Shown here: positions 43,377 through 51,533 of the stretch, in pieces
How the letters are laid out: each line of letters starts with the position of its first letter
Numbering within the stretch: position 1 is the stretch's first letter
Source of the DNA: Nocardioides cavernae
Lineage (GTDB): Bacteria; Actinomycetota; Actinomycetes; Propionibacteriales; Nocardioidaceae
Reading direction: 5' to 3'
Length of the DNA stretch: 64,000 bases
NCBI RefSeq assembly: GCF_013410035.1
Contig: NZ_JACCBW010000001.1
Span: 1,054,001-1,118,000 of the forward strand
Notes under the pieces: model-generated
Told to the model about the DNA's origin: nothing
What the model saw: the letters and a program-made list of their open reading frames with translations, nothing else
The model's database searches: none
Program-made: the position numbers and the translations under genes

Positions 43377-44429
43377 ATGCGACAAGCACTCGTACACGTG
43401 GCCCAGGCGCAAGGTGGACTCTTCTCGCGCCAGCAGGCCCTGGGCGCCGGCTACACCGAACGCGAGATCAAGGCGCTCACCCGACTGGGAGGCGTCTGGG
43501 TCGTGGTGCGGCACGGCATCTACTGCCAGCGCATCGACGTCGACGACCTGGCAACCCAGGAGCGCTGGCTGCTGAAGGACAGGGCAGCCGCGCTCGCGGC
43601 GGAGAGCGAGGTGATCCTGTCCCACGACTCGGCCGCTCGCGTCCTCGGGATCGACACGCTCGAACCGCCGTCACCGGCCAGCCACCTCACCCGCCACGGA
43701 CCGAACGGCAGCAGGACCAACGGCGACCTCGTGCGTCACCACGACCTCCTGCCGCTGTGCATCGAGCAGGTCGACGGCCTCGTCGCCACGTCGTACGCCC
43801 GAACGGCGCTCGACATCGGACGGTGGCACGGCTACCGGCACGGCCTGGTCGCGGTGGACAGCGTCCGGCACATGGGCGTACCTCTCGCCGACCTCGAGAC
43901 GGAGCTGTCCCGCATGGAGCGGCACCCCCACATCGCTCGCGCACGTGCGGCGGTCCGGGACTCCGACGCCGGGGCCGAGTCGGTGCTCGAGACCCTGGGA
44001 CGAGAACTGGTGGCTTCGCTCGGCCTCGGCGACATCGAGACCCAGTTCGCCGTGCGCCTGGCGGACGGTCGAGTCGTCTGGTGCGACTTCCGCGTGGGAT
44101 GCCACATGTTCGAGTGCCACGGCCTGGTCAAGCTCGTCCCCATCTCCGACGGCGGGGTCGCCGCCGAGCCGGCCGAACGGGTGCTGTGGAAGCAGCAGGC
44201 GCGGGAGACCGCCATCGCCGCCGAGGGACTCGGAGTCTCGCGGATCGTGTGGGCCGACTGCTTCGGGGCGGGTCGCGAGCGCGCAGCAGCACGTCTGCGC
44301 AAGGAGTTCGCCATCACCGCGTCCCGACACGGACGGGCGCTGCCCCCGCACCTGCGCGAGCTCGCAGACCGGCACCCGCGACGTCCTGCGAAGCGACTCT
44401 GGATCCCCGACCTGGCGCCGGCCGCCTGA
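43377..44429 (+). CDS. AbiEi-like winged helix protein with DUF559-like C-terminus
   Basis: 350 residues. The N-terminal 50 residues (VAQAQGGLFSRQQALGAG, YTEREIKALTRLGGVW, VRHGIYC) are the AbiEi_4-type winged helix of type IV antitoxins. The centre binds nothing recognisable. The C-terminus (VVWCDFRVGCHMFECHGLVK, then KQQARETAIAAEGLGVSRIVWAD) has the D...E-x-x-x layout of the VSR/DUF559 nuclease fold, with FECHG where the related gene at 20257 has GEYNG. No AbiEii toxin gene is adjacent, so it is an orphan. The ATG at 43377 has CAGGGT 6 nt upstream. Palindromic repeats lie on both sides (43187-43250 and 44496-44517). Confidence 0.78.
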   Translation: MRQALVHVAQAQGGLFSRQQALGAGYTEREIKALTRLGGVWVVVRHGIYCQRIDVDDLATQERWLLKDRAAALAAESEVILSHDSAARVLGIDTLEPPSPASHLTRHGPNGSRTNGDLVRHHDLLPLCIEQVDGLVATSYARTALDIGRWHGYRHGLVAVDSVRHMGVPLADLETELSRMERHPHIARARAAVRDSDAGAESVLETLGRELVASLGLGDIETQFAVRLADGRVVWCDFRVGCHMFECHGLVKLVPISDGGVAAEPAERVLWKQQARETAIAAEGLGVSRIVWADCFGAGRERAAARLRKEFAITASRHGRALPPHLRELADRHPRRPAKRLWIPDLAPAA

Positions 44430-44495
44430 CCATGCGCGCGATCGAGCGGCGCTCATGATGCGATGTGGCCGCTGGTCGCACGGCATGCCCCATCA

Positions 44496-44517
44496 TGAGC
44501 GTCCATATGGTCGCTCA
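44496..44517. repeat. Palindromic repeat, copy 5
   Basis: TGAGCGTC-CATATG-GTCGCTCA, one base different from copies 1 and 3. Related half-sites occur just before (GAGCGGCGCTCATG at 44444-44457, GATGTGGCCGC at 44462-44472) and after (GATGTGGCCGC at 44524-44534). Confidence 0.85.
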
Positions 44518-44583
44518 TGAGGGGATGTGGCCGCCCGCGCGGAGCGGCGGCGCCCACCACCGCGAGCGCGCAACCACGACATC

Positions 44584-44589
44584 TAGGCT
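44584..44589 (+). promoter_or_regulatory. Candidate leaderless -10 box of the DUF3151 gene
   Basis: TAGGCT, 7 nt before the ATG at 44597. No ribosome binding site is present. Confidence 0.45.
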
Positions 44590-44596
44590 GACCCCC

Positions 44597-45016
44597 ATGA
44601 CCTCGAGCTTCGGCGGCGACCTGATGGCCGGTCCCCCGCCCACCCACCTGCCCGCCGATCCCGCCGACGCCGAGCTCGCGGGCGGAGAGGCGCCCGCGGC
44701 GGTCGTACGCCGTCACCCGGCGTCGCCGGCCGCGTGGGCCGCGCTGGCGCAGCAGGCGCAGGACGCGGGGGCGGACGACGTCACGGTGTACGCCTACGCG
44801 CGCGTGGGCTACCACCGCTCGCTCGACATGTTGCGACGCAACGGGTGGAAGGGCCATGGGCCGGTGCCGTGGGAGCACGAGCCCAACCGCGGCTTCCTGC
44901 GGGCGCTCGCGCTGCTGGCGCTCATGGCCCGCGCGATCGGCGAGACCGACGAGTGGGAGCGCTGCTCGACGTTCCTTCGCGACTCCAGCGCGACGGCGGC
45001 CGACGAGCTCCTCTGA
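44597..45016 (+). CDS. DUF3151 protein
   Basis: 139 residues of DUF3151, a family nearly confined to actinobacteria. AVVRRHPASPAAWAALA and YAYARVGYHRSLDMLRRNGWKG are its conserved blocks, and PWEHEPNRGFLRAL with Trp and Asn follows. It is a soluble helical, TPR-like protein of unknown function. In many actinobacteria it lies near the class II aldolase gene; here fba is 3.7 kb away. Confidence 0.88.
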   Translation: MTSSFGGDLMAGPPPTHLPADPADAELAGGEAPAAVVRRHPASPAAWAALAQQAQDAGADDVTVYAYARVGYHRSLDMLRRNGWKGHGPVPWEHEPNRGFLRALALLALMARAIGETDEWERCSTFLRDSSATAADELL

Positions 45017-45102
45017 GGGGGTCGAGGGCGACCGTTCGTCGCGCCAGGAGGACCGCTCGCCGCGCCCCTCCCAGGGGTGGGTGACGACCGTCACCGCGGG
45101 AG

Positions 45103-45108
45103 TAGTGT
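45103..45108 (+). promoter_or_regulatory. Candidate leaderless -10 box of the DUF3311/symporter operon
   Basis: TAGTGT, 7 nt before the GTG at 45116. No ribosome binding site is present. Confidence 0.45.
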
Positions 45109-45115
45109 CTCGCGG

Positions 45116-45400
45116 GTGAATTCCGGGAACACACCTCCACAGTCGCGTCCCGCACCGGACGTCCCCCCGACCGACAAGCGCAAGATGGCCCTCGCCGGCG
45201 TCCTGCTCGCCGTACCGATCGTGGTGCTGCTCTGGGTGCCGCACTACGCGAAGATCGAGCCGAGGCTGTTCGGCTTCCCCTTCTTCTTCTGGTACCAGTT
45301 CCTCTGGGTCTTCCTCTGCTCAGGGATGACGTACGCAGCCTTCCGGCTCACGCTGTCGGCGCGCGGCAAGACCACCCACAAGGTGGGTGAGGACCGATGA
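45116..45400 (+). CDS. DUF3311 small membrane subunit of the symporter
   Basis: 94 residues with two membrane segments (MALAGVLLAVPIVVLLWVP and FFFWYQFLWVFLCSGMTYAAF). DUF3311 proteins are found directly upstream of sodium:solute symporters of the MctP type and are thought to be accessory subunits. FGFPFFFWYQFLW is the family core. The stop overlaps the symporter start by 4 nt (ATGA at 45397). The GTG at 45116 is preferred over upstream codons for the leaderless box. Confidence 0.88.
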   Translation: MNSGNTPPQSRPAPDVPPTDKRKMALAGVLLAVPIVVLLWVPHYAKIEPRLFGFPFFFWYQFLWVFLCSGMTYAAFRLTLSARGKTTHKVGEDR

Positions 45401-47127
45401 CGCCGCAGCTCACCGTCCTGGCGGCGGACACCGGCGGCGTCAACGGCGTCGCGCTCGCGGTCCTCATCGTGCTGTTCCTCCTCGTCACGGTCGCCGGCTT
45501 CATGGCGACCCGCTTCAAGCGCGCCGAGTCGATGGAGTCCCTGGAGGAGTGGGGCCTGGGCGGGCGCACGTTCGGCACCTGGATCACGTGGTTCCTGCTC
45601 GGCGGCGACCTCTACACGGCGTACACGTTCGTCGCCGTGCCGGCCGCGATGTTCGCGACGGGTGCGGTCGCGGGCTTCTTCGCCGTCCCCTACACGATCA
45701 TCCTCTACCCGATCATCTTCATCTTCATGGCGCGGCTGTGGTCGGTGAGCCACCGCCACGGCTACGTCACGCCGGCCGACTTCGTCCGCGGACGGTACGA
45801 CCACCGCGGGCTGTCGCTGGCCGTCGCGATCACCGGATTCGTGGCCACCATGCCCTACATCGCGCTCCAGCTGGTGGGCATCCAGGCGGTCCTCGAGGTC
45901 GCCGGGCTCGGCGGCGGCGACAACATCGTCGCCAAGGACGCGCCGCTCTTCATCGCCTTCGCCGTGCTGGCGGCCTACACCTACTCCAGCGGCCTGCGGG
46001 CGCCGGCGGTGATCGCGTTCGTCAAGGACATCCTCATCTACCTCGTCATCATCGTGGCGGTCATCTACCTGCCCGGGAAGGTCGGTGGCTGGGAGGCGAT
46101 CTTCGGCGCGGCGCAGGACAAGATGGACGCCAACAACGCGGCCGCCGTCGAGGCCGGGCTCAACCCGTCCTCGTCGTTCGTCCCGGGCTCGGGCGCGTTC
46201 TGGGCGTACGCCACCCTGGCGCTCGGCTCGGCGATGGCGCTGTTCATGTACCCCCACTCCATCACCGCGTCGCTGTCGTCGAACTCGCGCAACACCATCC
46301 GGCGCAACGCCTCGATCCTGCCGGCGTACTCGTTCGTGCTCGGGCTGCTCGCCCTGCTCGGCTGGGTCGCCATCGCCGCGGGCACGCAGCCGATCGGCCT
46401 GGACGGCGAGCCCAACGCGCAGCTGGTGATCCCGCAGCTGTTCGAGGACATGTTCCCGTCGTGGTTCGCCGGCGTCGCGTTCGCCGCGATCGCGATCGGT
46501 GCGCTGGTGCCGGCCGCGATCATGTCGATCGCCGCGGCCAACACCTTCAGCCGCAACATCTACAAGGAGTGGATCAAGAAGGACGCGACCCCGGCGCAGG
46601 AGGCGAAGGTCTCCAAGCTGATGTCCCTGCTCGTGAAGGCGTTCGCACTGGTCTTCGTGCTGACGCTCGACAAGCAGAACGCGATCAACTTCCAGCTCCT
46701 CGGCGGCATCTGGATCCTCCAGACGTTCCCGGCGATCGTGTTCAGCCTCTTCACGCGGTGGTTCCACCGGTACGGCCTGCTCGCCGGCTGGGCGGTCGGC
46801 ATGGCGTACGGCACGGTCCAGGCCTACAACGTGGTCAACCCGGTGACGGGCAAGCACTTCGGTGGCTCGTCGGCGATCATCCCGGGCATCGGCGAGATGG
46901 GCTACATCGCCATCACCGCGTTCGTGCTCAACGTCGCGATCGCCGTCGTGGTGACCGCGGTGATGCGCGCGACGAAGGTCTCCAACGGCAACGACGAGAC
47001 GATCCCGTTCGACTACTTCGCCGACGCCGACGACCCCCGCGTCCAGAAGGACATCGCCGAGCACGGCGCGCACGACGAGCCGTACGGCGACCCGGACGAC
47101 ATCGCGGGCAACGCACCCGCGCGGTAG
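45397..47127 (+). CDS. Sodium:solute symporter, MctP-like (monocarboxylate uptake)
   Basis: 576 residues with about 13 membrane segments of the SSS family. EEWGLGGRTFGTWITWFLLGG covers helix 1 region, YTAYTFVAVPAAMFATGA helix 2, and HRHGYVTPADFVRGRYD the conserved loop. The pairing with DUF3311 points to the MctP type, which takes up lactate, pyruvate or similar acids with sodium. The exact substrate is open. The tail (YFADADDPRVQKDIAEHG) is cytoplasmic. A large terminator hairpin follows. Confidence 0.88.
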   Translation: MTPQLTVLAADTGGVNGVALAVLIVLFLLVTVAGFMATRFKRAESMESLEEWGLGGRTFGTWITWFLLGGDLYTAYTFVAVPAAMFATGAVAGFFAVPYTIILYPIIFIFMARLWSVSHRHGYVTPADFVRGRYDHRGLSLAVAITGFVATMPYIALQLVGIQAVLEVAGLGGGDNIVAKDAPLFIAFAVLAAYTYSSGLRAPAVIAFVKDILIYLVIIVAVIYLPGKVGGWEAIFGAAQDKMDANNAAAVEAGLNPSSSFVPGSGAFWAYATLALGSAMALFMYPHSITASLSSNSRNTIRRNASILPAYSFVLGLLALLGWVAIAAGTQPIGLDGEPNAQLVIPQLFEDMFPSWFAGVAFAAIAIGALVPAAIMSIAAANTFSRNIYKEWIKKDATPAQEAKVSKLMSLLVKAFALVFVLTLDKQNAINFQLLGGIWILQTFPAIVFSLFTRWFHRYGLLAGWAVGMAYGTVQAYNVVNPVTGKHFGGSSAIIPGIGEMGYIAITAFVLNVAIAVVVTAVMRATKVSNGNDETIPFDYFADADDPRVQKDIAEHGAHDEPYGDPDDIAGNAPAR

Positions 47128-47161
47128 GCCGAGCCACACGCACGGCAGGCACGGTACGCAC

Positions 47162-47200
47162 CACCCGGGGACCGGCAGCACCGCTGTCGGTCCCCGGGTG
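47162..47200 (+). terminator. 18-bp stem terminator after the symporter operon
   Basis: CACCCGGGGACCGGCAGC (47162-47179), loop ACC, GCTGTCGGTCCCCGGGTG (47183-47200): 17 of 18 pairs match. It begins 34 nt after the symporter stop and ends 12 nt before the next gene's start, so that gene must start transcription inside or right after it. Confidence 0.85.
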
Positions 47201-47212
47201 TCTACTGGGCAG

Positions 47213-48694
47213 GTGACCGCCACCCAGACCGAGGCTCCCGTGCGCGCCGAGCCGTGGCCCGCGCTGTGGGCGCTGTGCGTCGGCTTCTTCATGATCCTCG
47301 TCGACACCACGATCGTGAGCGTCGCGACGCCGGCGATCATCGAGGACCTCCAGGCGGGGGTCAACGAGGTGGTCTGGGTGACCAGCGCCTACCTCCTGGC
47401 CTACGCCGTGCCGGTGCTCATCACCGGCCGGCTCGGGGACCGCTACGGCCCGAAGAACCTCTACCTCGTCGGCCTCGTGGTCTTCACCCTCGCCTCGCTC
47501 GCGTGCGGCCTGACCACCACGATCGAGGGCCTCATCGCGGCCCGCGTCGCGCAGGGCATCGGCGCCTCGATGATGACGCCGCAGACGATGGCCGTGATCA
47601 CCCGGATCTTCCCGGCCGAGCGGCGCGGGTCGGCGATGGCGCTGTGGGGCGCGGTGGCCGGGGCTGCCACGCTCGTCGGCCCGATCGCGGGCGGCGTGCT
47701 TGTCGACTCGCTGGGCTGGGAGTGGATCTTCTTCGTCAACATCCCGGTCGGCGTGGTCGCATTCGTGCTCGCGTGGCGACTCGTGCCGCGGCTGGAGACC
47801 AACGACCACCGCTTCGACTGGCTCGGCGTCGCGCTCAGCGGCGCCGGGATGTTCCTGCTCGTCTTCGGGATCCAGGAGGGCGAGCAGTACGACTGGTCGA
47901 CCATCACGGGCCCGATCACCGTCTGGCGGATGATCGTCGCCGGGCTCCTCGTGCTCGCGGCGTTCGTGTGGTGGCAGGCGCGCAACCGCAGCGAGCCCCT
48001 GGTGCCGCTCGGCCTGTTCGCCGACCGCAACTTCTCGGTCTCCAACCTCGCCATCACGACCGTGTCGTTCGCCTTCACCGCGATGGGATTCCCGCTGATG
48101 CTGTGGGCTCAGCTGGTGCGGGGCTACTCCCCCACCGAGGCCGGGCTGCTGCTCGCCCCGATGGCGATCGTCTCGATCCTCGCGGCGCCGGTCGCCGGGC
48201 GGCTCACCGACCGGGCGCACCCGCGCGTGCTGACGCTGGCGGGCTTCGCCGTCCTGGCCGTCTCGTTCGTCCTGCTCAGCCTGGTCCTGGCACCCGACAC
48301 CCCGCTGTGGCTGCTGGTGCTGGCCTTCGGGCTGGTGGGCCTGGGCAGCTCGTTCCTGTGGGGGCCGCTGGCCACCACCGCCAACCGCAACCTGCCCCCG
48401 CAGCGCGCCGGGGCGGGGTCCGGCGTCTACAACGCGACCCGGCAGGTCGGCGCCGTCCTGGGGTCCGCGGCGATCGCGGTGCTCATCGACGCGCGGCTCG
48501 CGGCCAACGGGCTGCAGTTCTCGCCCTCCGAGGCGGGGGCAGGGGGCGGCTCGCTCCCGGACCAGGTCGCCGGCCCCTTCACGGACGCGATGGCGCAGTC
48601 CCTGCTGCTGCTCCCGGCCGTGCTGGTGCTCGGGCTGGTCGCGTCGCTGTTCTTCGAGCGGCCCCGCCACCTCGGCGAGGCCGCTCGACGCTGA
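47213..48694 (+). CDS. DHA2-family MFS transporter
   Basis: 493 residues, about 14 membrane segments. ILVDTTIVSVATPAIIEDL is the helix-1 motif, TGRLGDRYGPKNLYL motif A. A long periplasmic-side loop with GGGSLPDQVAGPF precedes the last helix, and the end is basic. It exports drugs or metabolites with protons. The GTG at 47213 is preferred to the one at 47198, which lies in the terminator stem of the preceding operon. It is convergent with fba, 6 bp apart. No regulator is adjacent. Confidence 0.88.
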   Translation: MTATQTEAPVRAEPWPALWALCVGFFMILVDTTIVSVATPAIIEDLQAGVNEVVWVTSAYLLAYAVPVLITGRLGDRYGPKNLYLVGLVVFTLASLACGLTTTIEGLIAARVAQGIGASMMTPQTMAVITRIFPAERRGSAMALWGAVAGAATLVGPIAGGVLVDSLGWEWIFFVNIPVGVVAFVLAWRLVPRLETNDHRFDWLGVALSGAGMFLLVFGIQEGEQYDWSTITGPITVWRMIVAGLLVLAAFVWWQARNRSEPLVPLGLFADRNFSVSNLAITTVSFAFTAMGFPLMLWAQLVRGYSPTEAGLLLAPMAIVSILAAPVAGRLTDRAHPRVLTLAGFAVLAVSFVLLSLVLAPDTPLWLLVLAFGLVGLGSSFLWGPLATTANRNLPPQRAGAGSGVYNATRQVGAVLGSAAIAVLIDARLAANGLQFSPSEAGAGGGSLPDQVAGPFTDAMAQSLLLLPAVLVLGLVASLFFERPRHLGEAARR

Positions 48695-48700
48695 CGGGCC

Positions 48701-49735
48701 TCAGCCGGCGAGCGAGGTGCCCGCGGAGCGCAGGTTCTGGCAGGCCTCGACGATGCGCTCGGCCATGCCGGACTCGGCGGCCTTGCCCCAGGCGCGCGGG
48801 TCGTACTGCTTCTTGTTGCCGACCTCGCCGTCGACCTTCAGCACGCCGTCGTAGTTCGCGAACATGTGGGCCGCGACCGGGCGGGTGAAGGCGTACTGGG
48901 TGTCGGTGTCGACGTTCATCTTCACGACGCCGAAGTCGACCGCGTCGCTGATCTCCTGCGCCGTGGAGCCGGAGCCGCCGTGGAAGACGAGGTCGAAGGG
49001 GCGGGCGTCGGCACCGAGGCCGAGCTCGGCGGCGGCGGCCTCCTGGGCGGACTTGAGGATCTCGGGACGCAGTTTGACGTTGCCCGGCTTGTAGACGCCG
49101 TGCACGTTGCCGAAGGTCAGGGCGGTCATGTAGCGACCGCGCTCGCCGGCGCCGAGGGCCTTCACCGTCGCGATGGCGTCCTCGGGGGTCGTGTAGAGCT
49201 GGTCGTTGATCTCGTTGGCGACACCGTCCTCCTCGCCACCGACGACACCGACCTCGATCTCGAGGATGATGTGGGCCGCGGCGCACTTGGCGAGCAGCTC
49301 CTCGGCGATCTCGAGGTTCTCGCCCATCGGCACGGCCGAGCCGTCCCACATGTGCGACTGGAACAGCGGCAGCTCACCGCGGGCGACGCGCTCGGCCGAG
49401 ATGTCCAGCAGCGGGCGGACGAAGCCGTCGAGCTTGTCCTTGGGGCAGTGGTCGGTGTGCAGCGCGATGTTGACGGGGTAGTTCTTGGCGACCTCGGCGG
49501 CGTAGGCGGCGAACGCGACGGAGCCGGTGACCATGTCCTTCACCGACGGGCCGGAGAGGTACTCGGCGCCGCCGGTGGACACCTGGATGATGCCGTCGGA
49601 ACCGGCGTCGGCGAACCCCTTCAGCGCCGCGTTGAGGGTCTGGGAGGACGACACGTTGATGGCCGGGTAGGCGAAGGACTTCTCCTTCGCGGCGTCCAGC
49701 ATCTGTGCGTACACCTCGGGGGTGGCGATGGGCAT
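48701..49735 (-). CDS. fba: Class II fructose-bisphosphate aldolase
   Basis: 344 residues, zinc-dependent class IIA type. ALHTDHCPKDK holds a zinc His and the catalytic Asp, GGEEDGVANE a conserved loop, FGNVHGVYKPG and VFHGGSGSTAQEI the other zinc His residues and phosphate site. It cleaves fructose 1,6-bisphosphate in glycolysis and makes it in gluconeogenesis. GAGGAG lies about 9 nt before the ATG at 49735; on the minus strand a TAGGGT box (49775-49780) could serve as -10. Confidence 0.97.
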   Translation of the reverse strand: MPIATPEVYAQMLDAAKEKSFAYPAINVSSSQTLNAALKGFADAGSDGIIQVSTGGAEYLSGPSVKDMVTGSVAFAAYAAEVAKNYPVNIALHTDHCPKDKLDGFVRPLLDISAERVARGELPLFQSHMWDGSAVPMGENLEIAEELLAKCAAAHIILEIEVGVVGGEEDGVANEINDQLYTTPEDAIATVKALGAGERGRYMTALTFGNVHGVYKPGNVKLRPEILKSAQEAAAAELGLGADARPFDLVFHGGSGSTAQEISDAVDFGVVKMNVDTDTQYAFTRPVAAHMFANYDGVLKVDGEVGNKKQYDPRAWGKAAESGMAERIVEACQNLRSAGTSLAG

Positions 49736-49823
49736 CGGGGAATCTCCTCGGAAGCAGTCAGACAGGCGCAGCCAACCCTAGTGGCTACCGGTGAGTCAGG
49801 ATCTTCGTGCGGCGTCGTCTCAG

Positions 49824-49860
49824 CAGGTGACAACCGAACCGCCCCGCACTCCGTGTCACC
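49824..49860. promoter_or_regulatory. Inverted repeat upstream of the sigma-factor operon
   Basis: GGTGACA (49826-49832) and TGTCACC (49854-49860) are perfect 7-bp arms, 21 bp apart, 34-68 bp upstream of the ATG at 49894. The region could hold an autoregulated promoter of the sigma factor. No match to a known -35/-10 pair is claimed. Confidence 0.35.
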
Positions 49861-49893
49861 AGGTGGCAGGCTCACCGGGGGAAGGACGCCACC

Positions 49894-51000
49894 ATGACCA
49901 CCCAGATCGACTGGCAGCACGAGATCGACAGCGCGTTCGGCAGCGGCGACGACCGGCCCGTCGGGCACTACGTCGCCGCGGGGCAGCGAGCCGTACGCCG
50001 CCGGCGCCGCGTCGCGCTCGGCGGTGCGCTCGCTGCGGCCGCGGTCGTCGCGGGCGTGGCCTGGGGGGCCGCGCCCGGGAGCGGCCCGACCCGGTCGCAG
50101 GCACCGCCGGTCGCGACCGACCCCAGCGTCACCACGGAGGACGCCGCGGACGGCTGGCCCGCGGACGAGCCCCCCGCCCGCTTCTTCGGCGGCGGCGTGG
50201 AGGTGCGCGAGGGGGCGGTCGTCCACGACCGGCGCGACGACCTCTACCCGGGCAAGGGCACGGACTCGGCGGCCCTCGACGTGAGCTACGGCGGTGAGCG
50301 CTGGTGGGTCGCCGTCGAGTGGGGCGGCGACGGTGCGGCGTCCAACGCGGTCCGGTCCGACGAAGGACTCTTCGCGAGCTTCGACGCCTTCGTCGCCGAG
50401 AAGATCCGCGGCGGAGGCATGATCTACCGCCCGGAGCCCCCGGAGAACGGGGCCGGCGACTGGCTCGGCGGGCTGGTGCAGTGGGACGGCCGGAAGCTGA
50501 CCGGGCGCAGGGGCGTCGAGGTCGTCCGGACGGTGCAGGACCCCGTCGGCGACGGCGCCTCGATCGGGGTCGTGCTGAGCAGGAACGGCACGACGACCTG
50601 GATGCTCGTCACCGACGGCGGGGGCGGCGCGTCCTGGACCGAGGAGGCCGGATCGGGTTGGCCGACCTTCGAGGAGTGGCTCGCCGACCAGGTCGCGACG
50701 GTCGAGGGGGACGAGGCGCCCACCCCGGTGCGGCTCGACGGCATCACCGTGGTCGGCGCGCTCGCGGGCGTCGAGGTGCTCGACCAGCAGGCCGACCCCG
50801 ACCTCCGTGCCTACGGGACCGCCGCGGCGGGCACCCGGTCGGCGGTGGCGAGCATCGAGTGGAAGGACCGGCGCTGGTTCGTGCTCGTCATCGACGACTC
50901 GGTGACGACGGTGGCGGCCGACAAGGCCGGTGGCGCGAGCACCCTGGACGACTTCGTCGCCTTCATGGCGGACCGCGCCGACGTGGGCGGCATGCGATGA
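49894..51000 (+). CDS. Single-pass membrane protein with three repeated domains, probable partner of the sigma factor
   Basis: 368 residues. A cytoplasmic N-terminus of about 45 residues (IDWQHEIDSAFGSGDDRP, RRRRR) is followed by one helix (ALGGALAAAAVVAGVAWGAA). Outside, a beta domain appears three times, each closing with a similar helix: LFASFDAFVAEKIR, WPTFEEWLADQVAT and ASTLDDFVAFMADR. The start ATG has GGAAGGA ahead of it. The gene overlaps the sigma-factor gene by 4 nt (ATGA). By position and topology it may be an anti-sigma-like sensor, though it lacks a zinc anti-sigma motif (HxxxCxxC). Confidence 0.7.
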   Translation: MTTQIDWQHEIDSAFGSGDDRPVGHYVAAGQRAVRRRRRVALGGALAAAAVVAGVAWGAAPGSGPTRSQAPPVATDPSVTTEDAADGWPADEPPARFFGGGVEVREGAVVHDRRDDLYPGKGTDSAALDVSYGGERWWVAVEWGGDGAASNAVRSDEGLFASFDAFVAEKIRGGGMIYRPEPPENGAGDWLGGLVQWDGRKLTGRRGVEVVRTVQDPVGDGASIGVVLSRNGTTTWMLVTDGGGGASWTEEAGSGWPTFEEWLADQVATVEGDEAPTPVRLDGITVVGALAGVEVLDQQADPDLRAYGTAAAGTRSAVASIEWKDRRWFVLVIDDSVTTVAADKAGGASTLDDFVAFMADRADVGGMR

Positions 51001-51479
51001 GGCACGACGCCGCGTTCTCGGAGTTCGTCGCCGCCCGCCAGACCCACCTGCGCCGGGTGGCGTACGCCCTGTGCGGCGACTGGCACCGCGCCGACGACCT
51101 GCTGCAGACCGCCCTCACCAAGCTCTACGTCGCCTGGCCGCGGATCCGGCACGAGGGCGGCGAGGAGGCGTACGTCCGCCAGATCATGGTGCGCGCCAAC
51201 ATCGACGAGTCGCGCCGACCCTGGCGCCGCGAGCGCCCGAGCGCGGAGCTGCCCGAGCGGCCCGCCGCCCCGGGGACCGACGTCGAGGACCGCTCCGCGC
51301 TGTTCGACGCGCTGCAGGCCCTCTCCGAGCAGCAGCGCAAGGTCGTCGTGCTGCGCCACTGGCTCGGTCTGTCGGTGCGCGAGACGGCCGCCGAGCTCGG
51401 CATCAGCGAGGGCACGGTGAAGAGCCACAGCAGCCGCGGCCTCACCGCGCTCGAGGAGGTGCTGGCCCGCCAGGCGTGA
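50997..51479 (+). CDS. ECF sigma factor, SigE family
   Basis: 160 residues. FSEFVAARQTHLRRVAYAL and DDLLQTALTKLYVAWPRI are region 2 (core and -10 binding), and LSEQQRKVVVLRHWLGLSV with ISEGTVKSHSSRGLTALEE is region 4 (-35 recognition HTH). The spacing and the short ALPERPAAPGT-like linker match the SigE/SigM-like actinobacterial group of ECF sigma factors. It overlaps the upstream membrane protein gene, which is the reverse of the usual order (sigma first). Confidence 0.92.
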   Translation: MRHDAAFSEFVAARQTHLRRVAYALCGDWHRADDLLQTALTKLYVAWPRIRHEGGEEAYVRQIMVRANIDESRRPWRRERPSAELPERPAAPGTDVEDRSALFDALQALSEQQRKVVVLRHWLGLSVRETAAELGISEGTVKSHSSRGLTALEEVLARQA

Positions 51480-51520
51480 CCACACCCGCAGGTGGGCTGG
51501 CCCCGCTCCGGCGTCAGGCC

Positions 51521-51526
51521 TACGTT
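51521..51526 (+). promoter_or_regulatory. Candidate leaderless -10 box of the septum-formation-like gene
   Basis: TACGTT, 7 nt before the ATG at 51534. No ribosome binding site is present. Confidence 0.4.
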
Positions 51527-51533
51527 GACGGGC

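Noticed and set aside
43137..44597. Insertion sequence or integrated element around the AbiEi-like gene
   Set aside because: No transposase, integrase or target-site duplication is visible. The flanking palindromes are too short for IS ends.
47198..47213. Earlier GTG start for the DHA2 pump at 47198
   Set aside because: It is part of the terminator stem of the preceding operon and has no ribosome site. GTG 47213 gives the usual N-terminus.
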